DNA from: Coriolopsis trogii
Lineage: Eukaryota > Basidiomycota > Agaricomycetes > Polyporales > Polyporaceae
NCBI GenBank assembly: GCA_020543525.1
Contig: JAHYIO010000036.1
Location: 1,054,001-1,118,000 of the forward strand
Direction of reading: 5' to 3'
DNA: 64,000 nt
Shown here one piece after another: positions 37,498 to 50,360 of this stretch. Within the stretch, counting starts at the first letter, position 1, and each line of letters starts with the position of its first letter. The notes under the pieces were generated by a model. It ran no database searches. It saw nothing but the letters and a program-made list of their open reading frames with translations, and was not told the DNA's origin. A program made the translations under genes and the position numbers.

Positions 37498-38388
37498 ATG
37501 ACCTACCCCATCGCGCTGGGATATGCGCATGATACCCCCCACTGGGCTCGGATTTTCTCTTCTTGTTGGGAAGCAAACGCCATGTACAAGCTACTAGTCT
37601 AGTCTCTCCACGGCGCCGGATCTTCCCCCGTTGTTCATCTGGATGCCTCTCGAGAGGCGGGGCTTCCGCGGGCATTTGTGTGTTTCGCTTTTGGTCTTGG
37701 CGGATGAAGATGTTGTTTTCCTATTATTACTAACACTACCCCCTCGTCCATCCAAACGTTGTTGCGCGGCTCCTGGTCACCCTGTACGTGCAAGCGGGCC
37801 GGTCGATATATGCGGTGGAATCTAGCGATGTACGGCATTATCTTCAAGTGCAAACAATGATTATTTCTATCTATTGTTGTGCTCGTCCGCCGTTGTCGTC
37901 GTTGTGCTGTTCGTTGTGGCCGCGAGCTGCCATTGTACCTTGGTTGGGAAGCCTGCATGCTGGTGAATCTGTGGTTGAACCGCTTGGGAGCGGCACAAGA
38001 CAGTAGTATGATGTTCGTTGCTTTGAGGGATCCGAGTTGTATCAATGCGTCGACATGGTCCAAGTTCCCAGCACAGCTTTTGCATTCTTTAGCCACTCCG
38101 GAGACGGTTCTTGGACGTACCGAGACGTGCAGACCTGATATGTAACACAAACGTGATGCAGGGTTGTTCTCGCTGTTGCAGGCCCAACCGCGATGCTTCG
38201 ACATCGCTGTCGCTTATAGGCCTAGGCACGACAGGCCGTGTATATAGGCAAAGAGGTGTTCTAGCAAGTACGATTACAGATTGTACATACAGTAAGTGGA
38301 AGTGACGTAGCACCCCGCATACGAAACTAGCAACCGGAACGTGGAATGGTGTAACGTGAGAGACAGCACCAACACTTCCGAGAGCTCT
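37498..38388. other. Convergent intergenic region
   Basis: About 0.9 kb containing the 3' ends of the surface-protein gene (+) and IWS1 (-). No coding pattern or repeat recognised. Confidence 0.5.
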
Positions 38389-39737
38389 CTACTTTGCCGT
38401 CATCTTCTTCGTGAGACTCTTGAGGCGCTCCGCGTTCTGCTTCCTGCGCTGGATGTCGACGTCGACGGGGACGTTGCTCCGGGCGAGGCCGGCGTTCGAG
38501 CGCGGGGCGACGGTGTACGAGCCCAGCTGGCTCTGCGGGATCTGGACGGCGTTCTTCCGCACCCGGTTCTTGTCGCTCTCTCTCGCCCGCGCGAGGATAG
38601 CGTTAAGGCGCTCCCCGCCACGGGCCGCGCCGCCTGGGCCGCCCTCGCCGTCAACGTGCGCGGTGGGGATGACACGGTCGCGGTACGAGGCGGAGCGCTT
38701 GATGATCGGGCGTGACCAGATGGAGACGAGCTCGTTGGCAGCGCGCTGGATGTCGGGTGTGACGCGTTTGCATTTGGTGTAGAAGAGGATGACGCGGCCG
38801 AGGCGGGACTCTTTGAGGACGTTGGTGTCGATGAACTCCATCTTTTTGAGCGCGGGGAAGAACTCTTTCTGGATGTCGAGCGCGGGGAGGGACTTGTCTG
38901 GGAGGGGCTCGAGCCATTTGCCGACGCTCTCGAGGAGGTTGTTGTCGATGATGGATTGGGCGAGGGAAGTTCTGCATGCCGCGCTTCAGGAGGGGATGCG
39001 GGGGATGAGAGGGGACGTTACGCACTTTCGTAGGACTTCCATTACTGAGGGGAGGAGCCGCAGCTTGGCCACCGCAGGGAGCTTCTCCTTGTTGGCTTGT
39101 TCGTCGTCGGCAGCAGCGGCAAGCATCGTTTCACGCAGGCGCGACACTTCCTCGTCTGCATATCTGTCAAGCACGTCTTCGTCGTCCTTGCGCTTCCGCT
39201 TTTGTCGCGAGGCCTTCTTTGGCTTCAGAATAGCCTCAATCTGCATATCCAGGCGCATCTTGTTCGCTGCACACCCGTCAACGTTCCAGCAACATTACGG
39301 CAATACGGTGGCACACACCAACTTCAGGCGGGTACTGGCTCAAGTCCACCTCCTCTGGAGCCTTCTTCTTGGACGCCCGCTTCCTCTTCCGTGGTGTCGG
39401 CCGTCCCTCATCCGCATCATCTCCTCTCCTGCCCTTTGTCCGCTTCTTGGGCTTGCTAGCACGCTTCTTCGATGAGCCGTAGTCGTCCGAGTCTCCCGCC
39501 GAGGACTCCTCTGCAGCAGGCGAGTCCCGCCCGCGGCCAACATCCATATCTGTGGGTATACATCAGCGGACTGTCTAACGGGCCTTGAGCGGGCATGCCA
39601 CACACCCTCGTCATCCGAAGAGAGGTCAGAGTCGGAGTGACCGAAGATGGCCACTTCCAGGTCATTCTTTTGCGAGTGATAGTCAACAAATGGTTCGCTA
39701 TTAGCAGAGGCAGACAACCCACCTTTTTGTCGGCCAT
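38389..39737 (-). CDS. IWS1: IWS1/Spn1 transcription elongation factor
   Basis: Nuclear partner of Spt6 in RNA polymerase II elongation. Five exons: 39737-39723, 39666-39606, 39549-39319, 39266-39026, 38971-38389; 376 aa. The 15-nt first exon (MADKK) splices to NDLEVAIFGHSDSDLSSDDE. The N-terminal third is acidic and Lys/Arg-rich (KKRASKPKKRTKGRR). The TFIIS N-terminal-like core spans about residues 180-310 (AQSIIDNNLLESVGKWLEPL, FFPALKKMEFIDTNVLKES, RLGRVILFYTKCKRVTPDI, ANELVSIWSRPIIKRS). The C-terminal tail is basic and ends KKMTAK. Head-to-head with the XPG nuclease, 307 bp apart. Confidence 0.93.
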
Positions 39738-40044
39738 AGCGATGTAATGAGGGTTGAACGAGGGTTGAACGAGAGTCGAACGGCGGCAGTGAGCTCGTGG
39801 TCACTGTTCAGGTCGAACGGCCAGGCGCAAGCAAGTGCCATAAGAGGAAACCCACGGCAAGTCCCGAAAGAGCGTGACTAATATACGCGCGACGCGTTTG
39901 GACGGGCGCTTCAGCGCTCCCGAGCTGACCACAACTCACTGCGCCGACAAGACTCTACTCTCGCCCTGACACCCATATGGTTTTGTCTGTCCGCCTGGGC
40001 TCTCTGTCTCTCTGGGCCTGTAGACGCAACAGAAGGGCAGCAAG
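39738..40044. promoter_or_regulatory. Bidirectional promoter between IWS1 and XPG
   Basis: 307 bp between the two start codons. No TATA box recognised; a pyrimidine-rich stretch (ctctctgtctctctgggcct) lies just before the XPG ATG. Confidence 0.45.
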
Positions 40045-43000
40045 ATGGGCGTAAAGTCATTATGGCAGCTTCTAGACCCCGTTGGTCGACCTGTACTGTA
40101 TGTCCCTGCTCACCTATTTGTGAGAGGCACGTGGGCTGTGTTGACGAATGTGCACAGACTGGAGACCATGGAGGGAAAGTCTATGGCTATTGACTCGAGT
40201 ATCTGGATATACCAGTTTCAGGCTACTATGCGGGACAAGGAAGGGCGAGGACTCGTGAACGCACATGTCGTCGGTTTCCTCAGGAGAATATGCAAACTGC
40301 TCTTCTACGGTATCAGACCGGTCTTTGTCTTCGATGGAGGTGCACCCGCACTCAAAATGGCGACAATTGTGAGTGGTATCAGGCTCCTCACGCTCAGGCA
40401 CGGTCCTACCCTGGCGAATAGGCAGAACGCAAGCAGAAGAAGAGCGGCGCGGCCGCGAGTCATGCCAAAGTCGCGGAGCGCCTCCTTGCGGCTCATATGC
40501 GCCGAGAGGCTCTAGAACACGCTGTTGCTCATGCGTACGATCCCACCTCAGGAAAAACTGAGTCGGTCTGCAATACTCACTCGTGGCACGTCTAGGTCTG
40601 ATCCGAAGGGGAAGGGTAAAGCACCCTCAGGTCGAATCGACGAGAACACCGTCTATCTAGAGGATATCTCTGGAACTGGGCCTATCATGAAGACACCCGC
40701 AAAGCAAGCGTCTTCCGAAAGTGTCAAGCCCACCCCTCCCTCTTCCAGCAAGAAGTCGCGCTGGCGAGACCACGACCCCTACAGACTACCTGATGTCAAC
40801 CTAGACGAGGTCGTCGCCAGGGCTACGGCCTCAGTTGCTCCGGACCCTAGGCTAGCTACCGAAGAGGAGCTCCGCACGTTCATCGAGGAGATGCGACCTG
40901 AAGACTTTGACGTGACCTCTCCTGCGTTTAGAGAGCTTCCGACGGAAGTGCAGTATGAGATCATCGGCGACCTGCGTCTCAAGTCCAGACAGACGTCGTA
41001 CAAGCGACTACAGAGCATGTTGAGGAAAGCAAAGACTCCGCTTGACTTTTCGAAGGAGCAAATCAAGAACCTCAAGCAGCGCAACGCATTGACTCAACAA
41101 CTTCTCGTCACCACAGATAGCATCGGCAAAGCGCATATCACCATTCCGGTTAGGATAGCAAGCGAGCGTAATAAGCAGTACGTCCTCGTCAAGAACGAAG
41201 GTGCAGAAGGCGGTTGGGTACTGGGCATTCGCGATGAGGGCTCTGCAAGCAAGCCTATCGAGATTGACCCAACACCTACGAAAGTGGATGTTGATGAGGA
41301 CGATGAGGACGACATGGAGGAGGTCCCTATGTACGTACGCATGTATGTCCAAGCTGACACGCACTTATAGGAGCTCGATAGTACTGCGCCTACCAGCGAC
41401 TTATACGACCCAGACCTCAGAGAATACCGAAGAGAAGAGGCATTAGCTGCCGTGTCATCACGATACGCATCAAAGCCGCATCCTCCTCGAGTCACTAGGA
41501 AGCAAAAGTCGCGCCCCTTGTTCGAACCTGAGGACGACGAGTTGCTCCAGTTCGCCGAGTCCAGCGAGGACCAACAAGATCCAGAGTTGGCAGCTGCTAT
41601 TAAGGAGTCCATGGAGCTAGAGGAGGAAGCCAGCCTGCGTCGTGCGATTGAGGAGTCGAGGCAGAGTGCCCGAGACGCTCCAACCTCGAAGAATGGCGAG
41701 GCGTCGGGTTCATCCAACGCACGGATCTCTCTCGACCGACAACGTTCGCAGCAATATCACGTAGTGAGCGACGAGTCGGATGACGACGGCCTCTATGCTT
41801 CTCCGACAAGGCTGGAAACGGCTCTGTCTATCGGAGGAGCACGCCCTCGTCCGTTGTCCCATACGAAGTCCTCAGGTCACTCTTCGTACCTCAGCTCGGC
41901 AACATTTGGCGTACCCAGTCTCTTGATGCCACAAGCCAGTGCGCCATCACCCGCGAAGCAGCCCGCTGTAAATCCTCCTTCAGAGTCCGAAGACGACATG
42001 GAAGATGTACCTGTTACTGGTCCTACCTCTCAAGAGCCAATGGATATTTCCATGGCGGAGCAGCAACATGACCCTCGTGCATCGTCATCATTACCGGAAC
42101 CGTCGAGTGTCCCAGTATCTCTTCCAGCCGTGCCGATGATTCCAGGCAATGAATCTGATGAGGACATGGAAGAGGTCGAGGTCATTGAAACCCCTTCAGT
42201 CCAGCCGACTCCCGCTGTAGTCCCTGCCCATAAGCCACAAGCGCATGCTGTCTTGCAGGGAAATTTGGACTCAGACTCGGCAGTCGACGAAGACGCGATG
42301 ATATCAGTGCCGTCGACACCCACTCGAATGCCTAAGAGGGATAGTTTCGCTGGTCCACCGGCTTCTGAACTCATCGCTTCTACGTCCTCGTCGTCCAACG
42401 AAGCGTTTCCTCCTCCAATCTCAGCATCTACCACGGCCGAGGTGGCAATCTCGTCAGACTCGGAAGTCGATGCAGACGAGCCTCGGTGGGACCCTTCGCC
42501 TCAGCATGCGACAGGTGCGTCGCAGACGCAGAACGGAACGGAAGAGACATGGGACGCTGCGCACGAGATGGACCCGCATGCTGAGGAGGACGAGTACACG
42601 CGTTTTCTCTCCCAAGTCAAGGGGAAGGACATCGAGGCCGTCCGGCGAGAGATTGACGAGGAGATCCGCGAGCTGAACAAGCAGAAGAAGAACGCTATGC
42701 GCGACTCTGAGGACATCACACAGCAGATGATCTCCCAGATTATGGTAAGCTGGCATACATCACTCGTCCCGTCCCATTCCCTTATCTTTTTGGTCCCTCT
42801 CGCTTTCTCGAGATTATGCTCCGCCTGTTTGGCATCCCGTACATCACCGCCCCGATGGAGGCCGAAGCGCAGTGCGCCGCGCTCCTTCAGCTCGGGCTCG
42901 TCGATGGGATCATCACGGACGACTCGGACGTCTTCCTCTTTGGCGGCGCGCGCGTGCTCAAGAACATGTTCAACCAGTCCAAGACCGTCGAGTGCTTCCT

Positions 43001-44310
43001 CCTCTCCGACCTCGAGCGCGAGCTCGGGCTCGACCGCGACAAGCTCATCCGGCTCGCGTACCTCCTCGGGAGCGACTACACCGACGGCCTGCCTGGCGTC
43101 GGGCCCGTTGTCGCCATGGAGCTCCTGAGCGAGTTCCCGGGCCACGACGGGCTGCACAAGTTCAAGGCGTGGTGGACGAAGGTCCAAAGCGGGAAGGACA
43201 AGCCCGAAGAGAGCGCGTCCAGCTTTCGGAAGCGATTCGTACGTGCCGTCTGCACCTTTTGCACCCGGTACCCGCACGTGGTGCTCATTGTGGTTTTAAC
43301 AGAAGAAGAAATTCAAAGACTTGTATCTTCCAGGGGACTGGCCCAACCCGGCAGTGGTGAGTCTCCCCAAGGGTCTTACTGAAGGGCTGCCATGCATCGT
43401 AGTAACGGTCGGTGTCTGTTAGAGGGACGCGTACTATCATCCGACAGTGGACGATTCAAAGGAACCGTTCAAATGGGGCATGCCGGACCTGGACGCTCTT
43501 CGGAGGTGAGCTCCAGCTCCGTGAACGGCCTGATGCGTGCACGCATTGATGTGCCCCAGTTACTTCAATTCCGAACTCGGCTGGGACCAGACCAAAGTCG
43601 ACGAACTGCTCCTGCCCATCATCCGCAAGATGAACAAGCGGTCGCAGGTACGTGCTCTCCCTCTTCCCGCCCGTTGTCTCTGTTCACCCCTCATCGCTTG
43701 TCACGCTCATACACGGCACGAACAGAACGCGTCGACAAACGCACAGGGCAACCTCGCCAGCTTCTTCGACCTGCCCCTCGGCGCCAACGCAGCCCCGCGC
43801 AAACGGCAGGCCTACTCGAGCAAGCGGCTGCAGCAGGTCGTGTCGGACTTCAGAAAGCAGCAGGCGAGGCTCCGCAACTCCGCCACACCCAGTGCTGGAG
43901 GCGGCGAGGACGGCAGCGATTTCGAGCCAGAAGCAGAGACGGCCCGGCCGGTGAAGAAGAGGAAGAAGAACGCAGAGGGGAAGAGTAACGGGAAAGGCAG
44001 GGCTCCCGGGAACGGAACCGCTGGAGAGAGTGAGAGTGCGGCGGCAGCGACGGCTTCACGAGGCAAAGCAGGTAGAGGGAGAGGCTCGGGGAGAGGTCGT
44101 GGGCGGGGAGGGAAGCGGGCGTCAAAGAGGCGTGAGGAAAGGCCGTCAGAAAGTGAGGACGACGGAGAGTTCGTGACCAGTGAGCAGGCTGTGAGTGCGA
44201 ACGTGCCTGCGCCCAGTCGAGAGGAGTTGGGTCTCCGTCCTCGCCCAAAGCCACGGCCTGTCCGTAAACCTCCAGCCCAAGACGCAGGGGTGGTTAATGA
44301 CGTCGACTGA
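40045..44310 (+). CDS. RAD2: XPG/Rad2-type structure-specific DNA repair endonuclease
   Basis: Makes the 3' incision in nucleotide excision repair in the nucleus. Ten exons: 40045-40097, 40158-40368, 40422-40534, 40596-41334, 41371-42744, 42813-43238, 43303-43356, 43423-43505, 43560-43647, 43726-44310; 1,241 aa. N-region: [41 protein letters not shown]. The long acidic spacer (residues ~120-800) holds a UIM-like [18 protein letters not shown]-region: [18 protein letters not shown] and [13 protein letters not shown] (catalytic acids), then [16 protein letters not shown] (helix-hairpin-helix). A PIP-box [10 protein letters not shown] starts exon 10, followed by a Lys/Arg/Gly-rich tail. Exon 1/2 and 4/5 junctions were chosen by phase. 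All catalytic residues appear intact. Confidence 0.94.
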
Positions 44311-44453
44311 AGCGCACATTTCTAACTTATATTGTATATTTACCATGCTGTAGAATCTTTGGCTCGAAGCTTGCATTCGTTTCAGTTCGCAACCACGATG
44401 TGTTCATAGCGACTGCAGATATCAGACAGCGCGGCAAATGCTCAGATACAAGG

Positions 44454-45072
44454 CTACTCGTCGGCTTCAGTATCCTGCTCTACCCTTGCCTGTGGGTACG
44501 TGGTAAGCCGATTGTGAATCGTGCGCCGACGCGTGAAACGAACCTTGTACTCCTCATACCCGCCGAGCTCCGACACCAAACCTCCGAATGGGTATTCGCG
44601 GCGGACAGCCGGCATGTCTGGAACAATGTACTTGCAAAGCACACCAATGCTCACAAAGCCAAGGACGGCGATCGAGAACCAACGCGCGGCCGTTGGAGGA
44701 GGGACGACGGGGACATCAGGTCCCCACACCGAGAGAATTTCTTCTTGCTCATGGAGCTGATCCGCTGCTGTGAGACGACGACGGACTATGCCACGAGACA
44801 GTCAGGGCACGCACCGGCTCGCCAAAGTTCCGCCTGAACTGGAGGTCCTCCCATCCGAGCGGGCTGCGGGTCTGTTTTGAGACGAAGGGGAGGCGGGGGT
44901 AGTCGCCGAGCTGGGGGTCACCGTCCTCGGGTAGGGTGGTGGTCATCGGGGCCGGGGTGGTGGGTGCGTCGGCACCGATGTCCCTGGAAGCAGGCGTAGC
45001 ATAGTGTCTAACGCGGGGTGCGAGCCTCGCTCGGAGGGCAGCGCGACGGGCGACAGCGAGGGAGGAGTTCAT
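44454..45072 (-). CDS. NDUFB8: Mitochondrial complex I subunit NDUFB8-like
   Basis: Accessory subunit of NADH:ubiquinone oxidoreductase in the inner membrane. Two exons, 45072-44815 and 44756-44454; 186 aa. The N-terminus is Arg/Ala-rich and lacks acidic residues (MNSSLAVARRAALRARLAPR), a presequence. Family text: RLPFVSKQTRSPLGWEDLQF, RRNFGEPLHEQEEILSVWGP, then one membrane span (ARWFSIAVLGFVSIGVLCKY) and a C-terminal FGGLVSELGGYEEYKVRF. The acceptor at 44757-44758 was preferred to an upstream AG because only it restores the LHEQEEIL block. Head-to-head with the methyltransferase gene. Confidence 0.92.
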
Positions 45073-45387
45073 GGCGTGGAGATGAGAGTGCGAGGCGCGC
45101 GTGGTGGGGGCGGGAGGAACCGGGCGCCAGAGCGCGAGTGTGGCAACGACTGGGACTCGCAGGAGGAAGAGTTCGCGCGCGCGTGCAGCGGAATGGGCAG
45201 ATACCGTGGCTCTGGCTCTGGCCGCCGTGCACACCCAGCTCTCTCGCCCCATCTCCGCCATCCATCCTCGTCCTCGTCCTCGTCCTCGACGCCCTCTCCT
45301 CTCCTTCTCCCCCAGTCCCGCTCTCGTCTCTCCCGTCGACGTCCCGACACGCCCCTCACGTCTTTTACGCCCCTCACGCCCCCTCTC
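45073..45387. promoter_or_regulatory. Bidirectional promoter between NDUFB8 and the methyltransferase
   Basis: 315 bp between start codons. It contains a long pyrimidine-rich stretch (about 45260-45380) leading into the methyltransferase ATG. An open frame on the plus strand runs through it, but the first convincing start is 45388. Confidence 0.4.
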
Positions 45388-48245
45388 ATGACCGTCCCGT
45401 CGAACCGCACCAGGTCTCGCGAGAAAGCGAACGGCCACAGCCGCACAGCCAAACCCCAGGAGGGCGTGAGCCGCGACGTCGAACAGGAGCTGGCCAGACA
45501 ACGCGCACAGAAGCGCCGCGAGGCCGGCGCAAACAGTCCCGTCCAGTTCCACAAGAACCTCTTGATCGGGTGAGTGTTGCTTGTAACAACCTGCTCTCCC
45601 TCGTATTCATTCCACGCCCACACTCCCTGTTCGACCCCAGAGATGATTGGAGCACCATGTCTATCAAACACATCGCCCAGCGCGTCTCCGTGCACGAGTT
45701 TACCGAGCCCCCGCAGAACGTATTAGATATAGGATGCGGCAGCGGGCTATGGATCATAGAGGCCGCCAAGTCCTGGCCGGTGAGTTCCCTCCCCTCCATA
45801 TGTCGCATCCCCACACGGATGATCGTAACCAAGCCAAACTCTTGACAAACCAGAGCTGCAACTTCTTCGGGCTCGACATACGGAACGTCCAACCCGATCT
45901 CAGCCAGGCGAATCTCGGCATCGAGTGTCGAGATCTGTCTCAGCGTATCAAGTGGGTTCACGGCGACTTGTCAGTATTCAAATATGCAACACTATCACCC
46001 CCATTCATGCGCTGACCAGTGGTGTGCCGCAATCAGCCTGGAGCCGTTACCGTTCGAGGACGGCTATTTCGATATGGTGCGAATCGCTTGCATAGGACTC
46101 GAAGTCCCCGAGGACTATTGGCAGGAACTATTCGAGGTGAGTAGGCACGGTGTTCCTCCCGTACGCATATGAAAGCACTAGATGTCGAACGTACCGTGCA
46201 TCGAGATTCCCTGGAAGCCGTCTTGACTGCATGGGACGGCACCCACGTCTTTGGGGTGTAGGATTAGTGATTACAGCGCATCTTATACGCTCGACCCTCG
46301 CTTGGCAAAGCACGATCAGAGATAGGGCGTCCAAGCGGTGCTCGTCACAGGTCGCCCCATTTATGATCGTCGTACCTCGAAAATATGTTCATATGGTCCA
46401 CAAATGGCAAGGATCTGGTCACGGACAGGGTTGGTCAAAACGGGGTGATGAATGCTGCGCACTGGAATCTGGCTACAGATTCGTCCTCACATCCACAAAC
46501 GGAAGCATTGGCATCGTGGCATGTTCCATTCAAATCACATCATTGCCTTTCCCCAATTAAGACCTTGAATGTGCTCCCCGACTGTGACTCTATCGTCAAC
46601 CCATAATGGGGAGAAAGGCACCATCACGAGCTCGCTGCTATGATGTACTAATGCTGCTATGGAAGTGCCGTCGGGACCTGACGGGATCATAGTGGGAGTG
46701 GAGTGTATCTGCGCCGCCTGCTCGACATTCAGCGGTCGAGTTCGTTCCCATGTGGATTTGTTCCATGTGCGTGGCCTCGATGCACCCGGAGCCGAATGCG
46801 ACGAAGTGGCAGATTAACACCCCTTACTCGAAGCTTAGCCCACGATTGAACTTGTCCCCCAAGTGCATAGGTGTCGCGTAGTATCCGTCAGACTACATGC
46901 ATACCATCGCGGATGTGAGACTCCTCGAATGGGACTTGCCAGGCTAGGGATCCTATCCCTATCGTTCTAGTGTATACTCCTTACTTTTCACTTCTACTCC
47001 TCAACATGTGAGCCTGTCACTGATATTGACTTCATCTCCAAGGAATGCGCCCGAGTCCTCAAGTTCGGAGGTGTCTTCGAAGTGAGTTCGCGCGTCCTCG
47101 TCTTGGCTCACTTCTGAACATAATTCAAGGTGTTCGAAGAAGACCTCGTGTTCCCGGCAGGACGCACGCGAAAGCCGGACGCCGAACGTACATCCAATCT
47201 CAATCTTCGTACCGTCACCATCCGTCGACAATCCGGAGAGCGTATTCGCAGTGATTCTATGACGAGCAAACTCACGACCCTCACGACCCAAACGCAATCA
47301 TCAGCTTCTAACACAAGCATGGTGTTCACCACCCAACGCATGTCACCCAGCATGAGCGGCGACTCCTTCCTGTCGTCGTCATCCGCCCAGACTGACACGA
47401 GCGACGAGCTTTACACGCAGGACCACGCGAAGCTGAAACAGGCATGGGAGAGCATGCTGAGCCAGCGGTTTCGAGCGCACAAGCTGCTCACCGTCCTGCC
47501 GTTCTACCTGTCCTCCATCTTCTCCAACGTCAGCGTCCATCCGATGATCCAGGTCATCCTGCCACCTCGCTCCGATCAGCGGGACCCCGCCTCTGTGCTC
47601 GAAGACTACGCGCGGCTGGACCAGGAGTCCATCCGCCGGTGGCTGCGAGAAGAGCGCGAGGCTGTCGTGCATCTCTCCCCAGGCGACGCCTCTCGGAGAG
47701 CGACCGTGAGCAGCCTGGGCAATCAGACCATCGCTGGCAACATCCGGGCACTGAACAGCCTGCATCTCTCGAGACAGTTCAACCTCATCTCCGCCTGCAA
47801 GGAGGCCATCTGGGAGGCGTATCAGACACTGGATGCCGACGACCGCCGCCATCAAACGGTCCGTGGAGAGCCTCCCAAGGACGACGCTCGCGAAGAGTTT
47901 GAGCGCGATTGGAAAGCTTGGGAAGAGTACGCCCTCATCTTGGAATAGATACGCTTACATCTCGCTCACCGACGCTCGTCTCGTTCCAGTGACATGAAGG
48001 ACCGTATAGGCACCCGGAGCTACGTGCCCGACCTCCTCCAGTGGCAAGACCCGGACCCGAACGACACTGCGACGAACGCGGGCTCCGCAACGCGTTCCGT
48101 CCGCTCGTCGACGGTGCAGTCGCAAAGTAGCACGCGCGGACGCGACTCGCTTGACTCGGACTCTGATCCAGAGAAAGTCGGGTTGTGTCGGGTGTTGCGT
48201 TGCTTTTCAGCACTTAAAGAGCCCGAGCCGCAAGCGAAACAGTAG
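45388..48245 (+). CDS. SAM-dependent methyltransferase (class I), substrate unknown
   Basis: Seven exons: 45388-45569, 45641-45779, 45854-45969, 46037-46136, 47043-47081, 47130-47926, 47990-48245; 542 aa. Motif I is PQNVLDIGCGSGLWIIEAAK, followed by CNFFGLDIRNVQPDL (acidic strand-2 end), IKWVHGDFLEPLPFEDGYFD (motif II) and ECARVLKFGGVFEVFEEDL (motif III). The C-terminal half is not part of the methyltransferase core: a Ser/Thr-rich linker, a helical region (HAKLKQAWESMLSQRFRAHK) and an acidic Ser-rich tail. The second-last donor (GTACGC at 47927) removes an apparent stop and adds DDMKDRIGTRSYVPDLLQW. Intron 4 is 906 nt, about 15 times the local norm. Related fungal proteins are annotated only as methyltransferases. 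Confidence 0.85.
46137..47042 (+). other. Unusually long (906 nt) intron in the methyltransferase gene
   Basis: Bounded by GTGAGT and AAG. It carries a perfect inverted repeat TAGGGAT-CCT-ATCCCTA at 46945-46961 near the 3' end. No flanking duplication or recognised protein was found. It could be an old insertion that was absorbed into an intron. Confidence 0.5.
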
Positions 48246-48622
48246 TGAAGTAGTCGTGATAGTGGTAGTAGTAGTATGTGTACGGATGACACTTGGACTC
48301 TCGTGCCGCTCGGCGACTTGCTCTAGATATCTGTGATGTAGACTATACCCTAATTTACGACGACCTAGGATCAGGCAGTTCTTGCTTACCCTCTCTCCCT
48401 GCAGCTCTCAGACTGATAGACTCCGGACTGGCCGTGGTGGTTGGTCGAGTGGGGGTGGTGGTGGCTTGTCGCGTGCTCGAACTCGAGATGTGCTGCCCGA
48501 TTTGGAGTGTGCGCAGATTAGATTGATCTGAGCCAAGGAAGCCGCCTCGACCGCGCCAGTCCCACTCAGTCCCCCCAGATCGTCCTCAGCCTTCTTACCA
48601 TCGTCAACCGTCCCCATCCACC
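48246..48622. other. Intergenic region before PA2G4
   Basis: 377 bp between two plus-strand genes, presumed 3' UTR plus promoter. No motif recognised. Confidence 0.4.
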
Positions 48623-50249
48623 ATGTCCGAGCCAGTACCAGCAAAGGCAGACCCCCCGAAGCCCGAGGAGTCGACCGCGGCTGCCGATTTCACCAAGTAC
48701 AAGGTGCGTACGCGTGCGCGCCATCGCTTAGATTTTTCATGCAATGCGATCGGCGGGGGGGACGGGTGGATGACCAGAAACGTCCCATTGCTATTACTAG
48801 GTCGCGGCAGATATCACGAACAGTGTTCTGAAGAAGCTCGTGCCGCTGTGCGTCGAGGGCGCGAAGGTCCTCGACATCTGCGTTGAAGGTGACAAACTCC
48901 TCGAGCAGGGCACCGCAGCGGTCTACAACAAGTCCGTCAAGGGTGTCAAGGTCAGCAAGGGTGCGTCTCCATACTCCGTACACTCGCATCGAGAGGTATC
49001 CTGACCGGTCGCTCGCATAACCCCCGCAATCGCTCCCGGCGATCCTTTTGCGCACCACTCTTCTTACCCCCTTCCGCACACTCGGGAACATGGAACATCG
49101 ATGAAAAAAAAACTTAGGCATCGCATTTCCCACATCCGTGTCGGTGAACAACACCGTCGCGCACTTTTCGCCGCTCGCGTCCGATCCGTCCTCGAACCAA
49201 ACACTGGCCAAGGGCGACGTCGTCAAGCTCCACCTCGGCGCGCACATCGACGGGTTCGCCGCTGTGAGCGCCGAAACGCTCGTCGTGGGCGCGACCGTGG
49301 AGGAGCCTGTGACAGGCCGGAGAGCGGACGTGCTCCAGGCGGCGTGGCACGCGGCCGAGGTCGTCCAGCGCCTTGTCAAGGTCGGGAACAAGAACTGGCA
49401 GGTCACGGAGGCGGTGAACAAGATCGCGGCCGCGTTCGACTGCAAGCCGGTAGAAGGTCCGTGTGCTTTTTCGAAGCGGGTCCTGCCTGCTTCGGATGGG
49501 AGAGGGGGCTGATACGGGATTGACGGGCGGCAGGTATGCTCTCGTGCCAACAGTCGCAGAACGTGATCGACGGCAAGAAGCGCATCATTCTCAACCCCGT
49601 ACGTCTATGCAGTGATCCTCAGCCTCTTTTCTTGACCAACTCTCGCGCAGTCCGAGGAGCAGAAGAAGGGCTTTGAGACGGCGGTGTTCGCGGAGAACGA
49701 AGTGTGGGGCATTGACATCCTCATCTCTTCCACCGAGGACGGCAAGGCTCGTCTCGAGGAGTCAAGAACGACCATTTACCAGAAGGAGTCGACTGTGACG
49801 TATCAGCTGAAGATGAAAACGTCTCGTGCGGTGTTCTCGGAAGTACAAAAGAAGGCCGGTGCCTTCCCCTTCAACATCCGGTGTCTCGAGGACGAGAAGC
49901 GGGCGCGTTTGGGTCTTCAGGAGGCCGTCCAACATGGTCTGGTCAAGCCGTATGAGGTCGTGTGAGTATCAGACCCCCTCACACATACAAAAGCAGTCAC
50001 TCAAGTTCCCCTACCCCTAGATACACCGCAGCAAACAGCTTCGTCGCCGCATTCCATTTCACCATCGCACTCCTACCTGCCGGCCCTGCTTTGATCACAA
50101 GCCCGCCGGTATGGTACAAGCCCGAACTGGTGAAGTCGGAGAAGTCACTTGAGGACCCAGAGCTGAAGGAGCTGCTGACGAAGCCCTTGCGCGAGAACAA
50201 GAAGGCCAAGAAGAAGGCCAAGGCGGAGGGCGAGGCCGGCGAAGCTTAG
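48623..50249 (+). CDS. PA2G4: PA2G4/EBP1-like protein (M24 peptidase fold, non-peptidase)
   Basis: Ribosome- and RNA-associated homologue of methionine aminopeptidase that acts in ribosome biogenesis and translation. Six exons: 48623-48703, 48801-48960, 49118-49456, 49534-49598, 49651-49961, 50021-50249; 394 aa. Text: VLKKLVPLCVEGAKVLDICV, GIAFPTSVSVNNTVAHFSPL, GDVVKLHLGAHIDGFAAVSA, SQNVIDGKKRIILNPSEEQK. The metal-binding residues of true aminopeptidases are not in place (the HxGHG-type His is missing), as usual for this family. The tail is Lys-rich (KKAKKKAKAEGEAGEA), as in EBP1. Convergent with PCC1, only 111 bp between stops. Confidence 0.94.
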
Positions 50250-50360
50250 GTCTCGTAGTTGAAGGAGAGACGAGCGCGTGTGTACGAAAGAGCATGCAGA
50301 ATACAACGTCAACTTGTAGCACAATGTAGCATCACTTTGCAGAGCGATTTTCATTCCTTG

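Noticed and set aside
39698..39722. 25-nt intron after MADKK in IWS1
   Set aside because: Gives the wrong phase; the 56-nt intron ending at 39667 keeps frame and restores NDLEVAIFG.
46150..46560. 137-codon open frame within the long methyltransferase intron
   Set aside because: No similarity recognised, and it has no start or splice context of its own.
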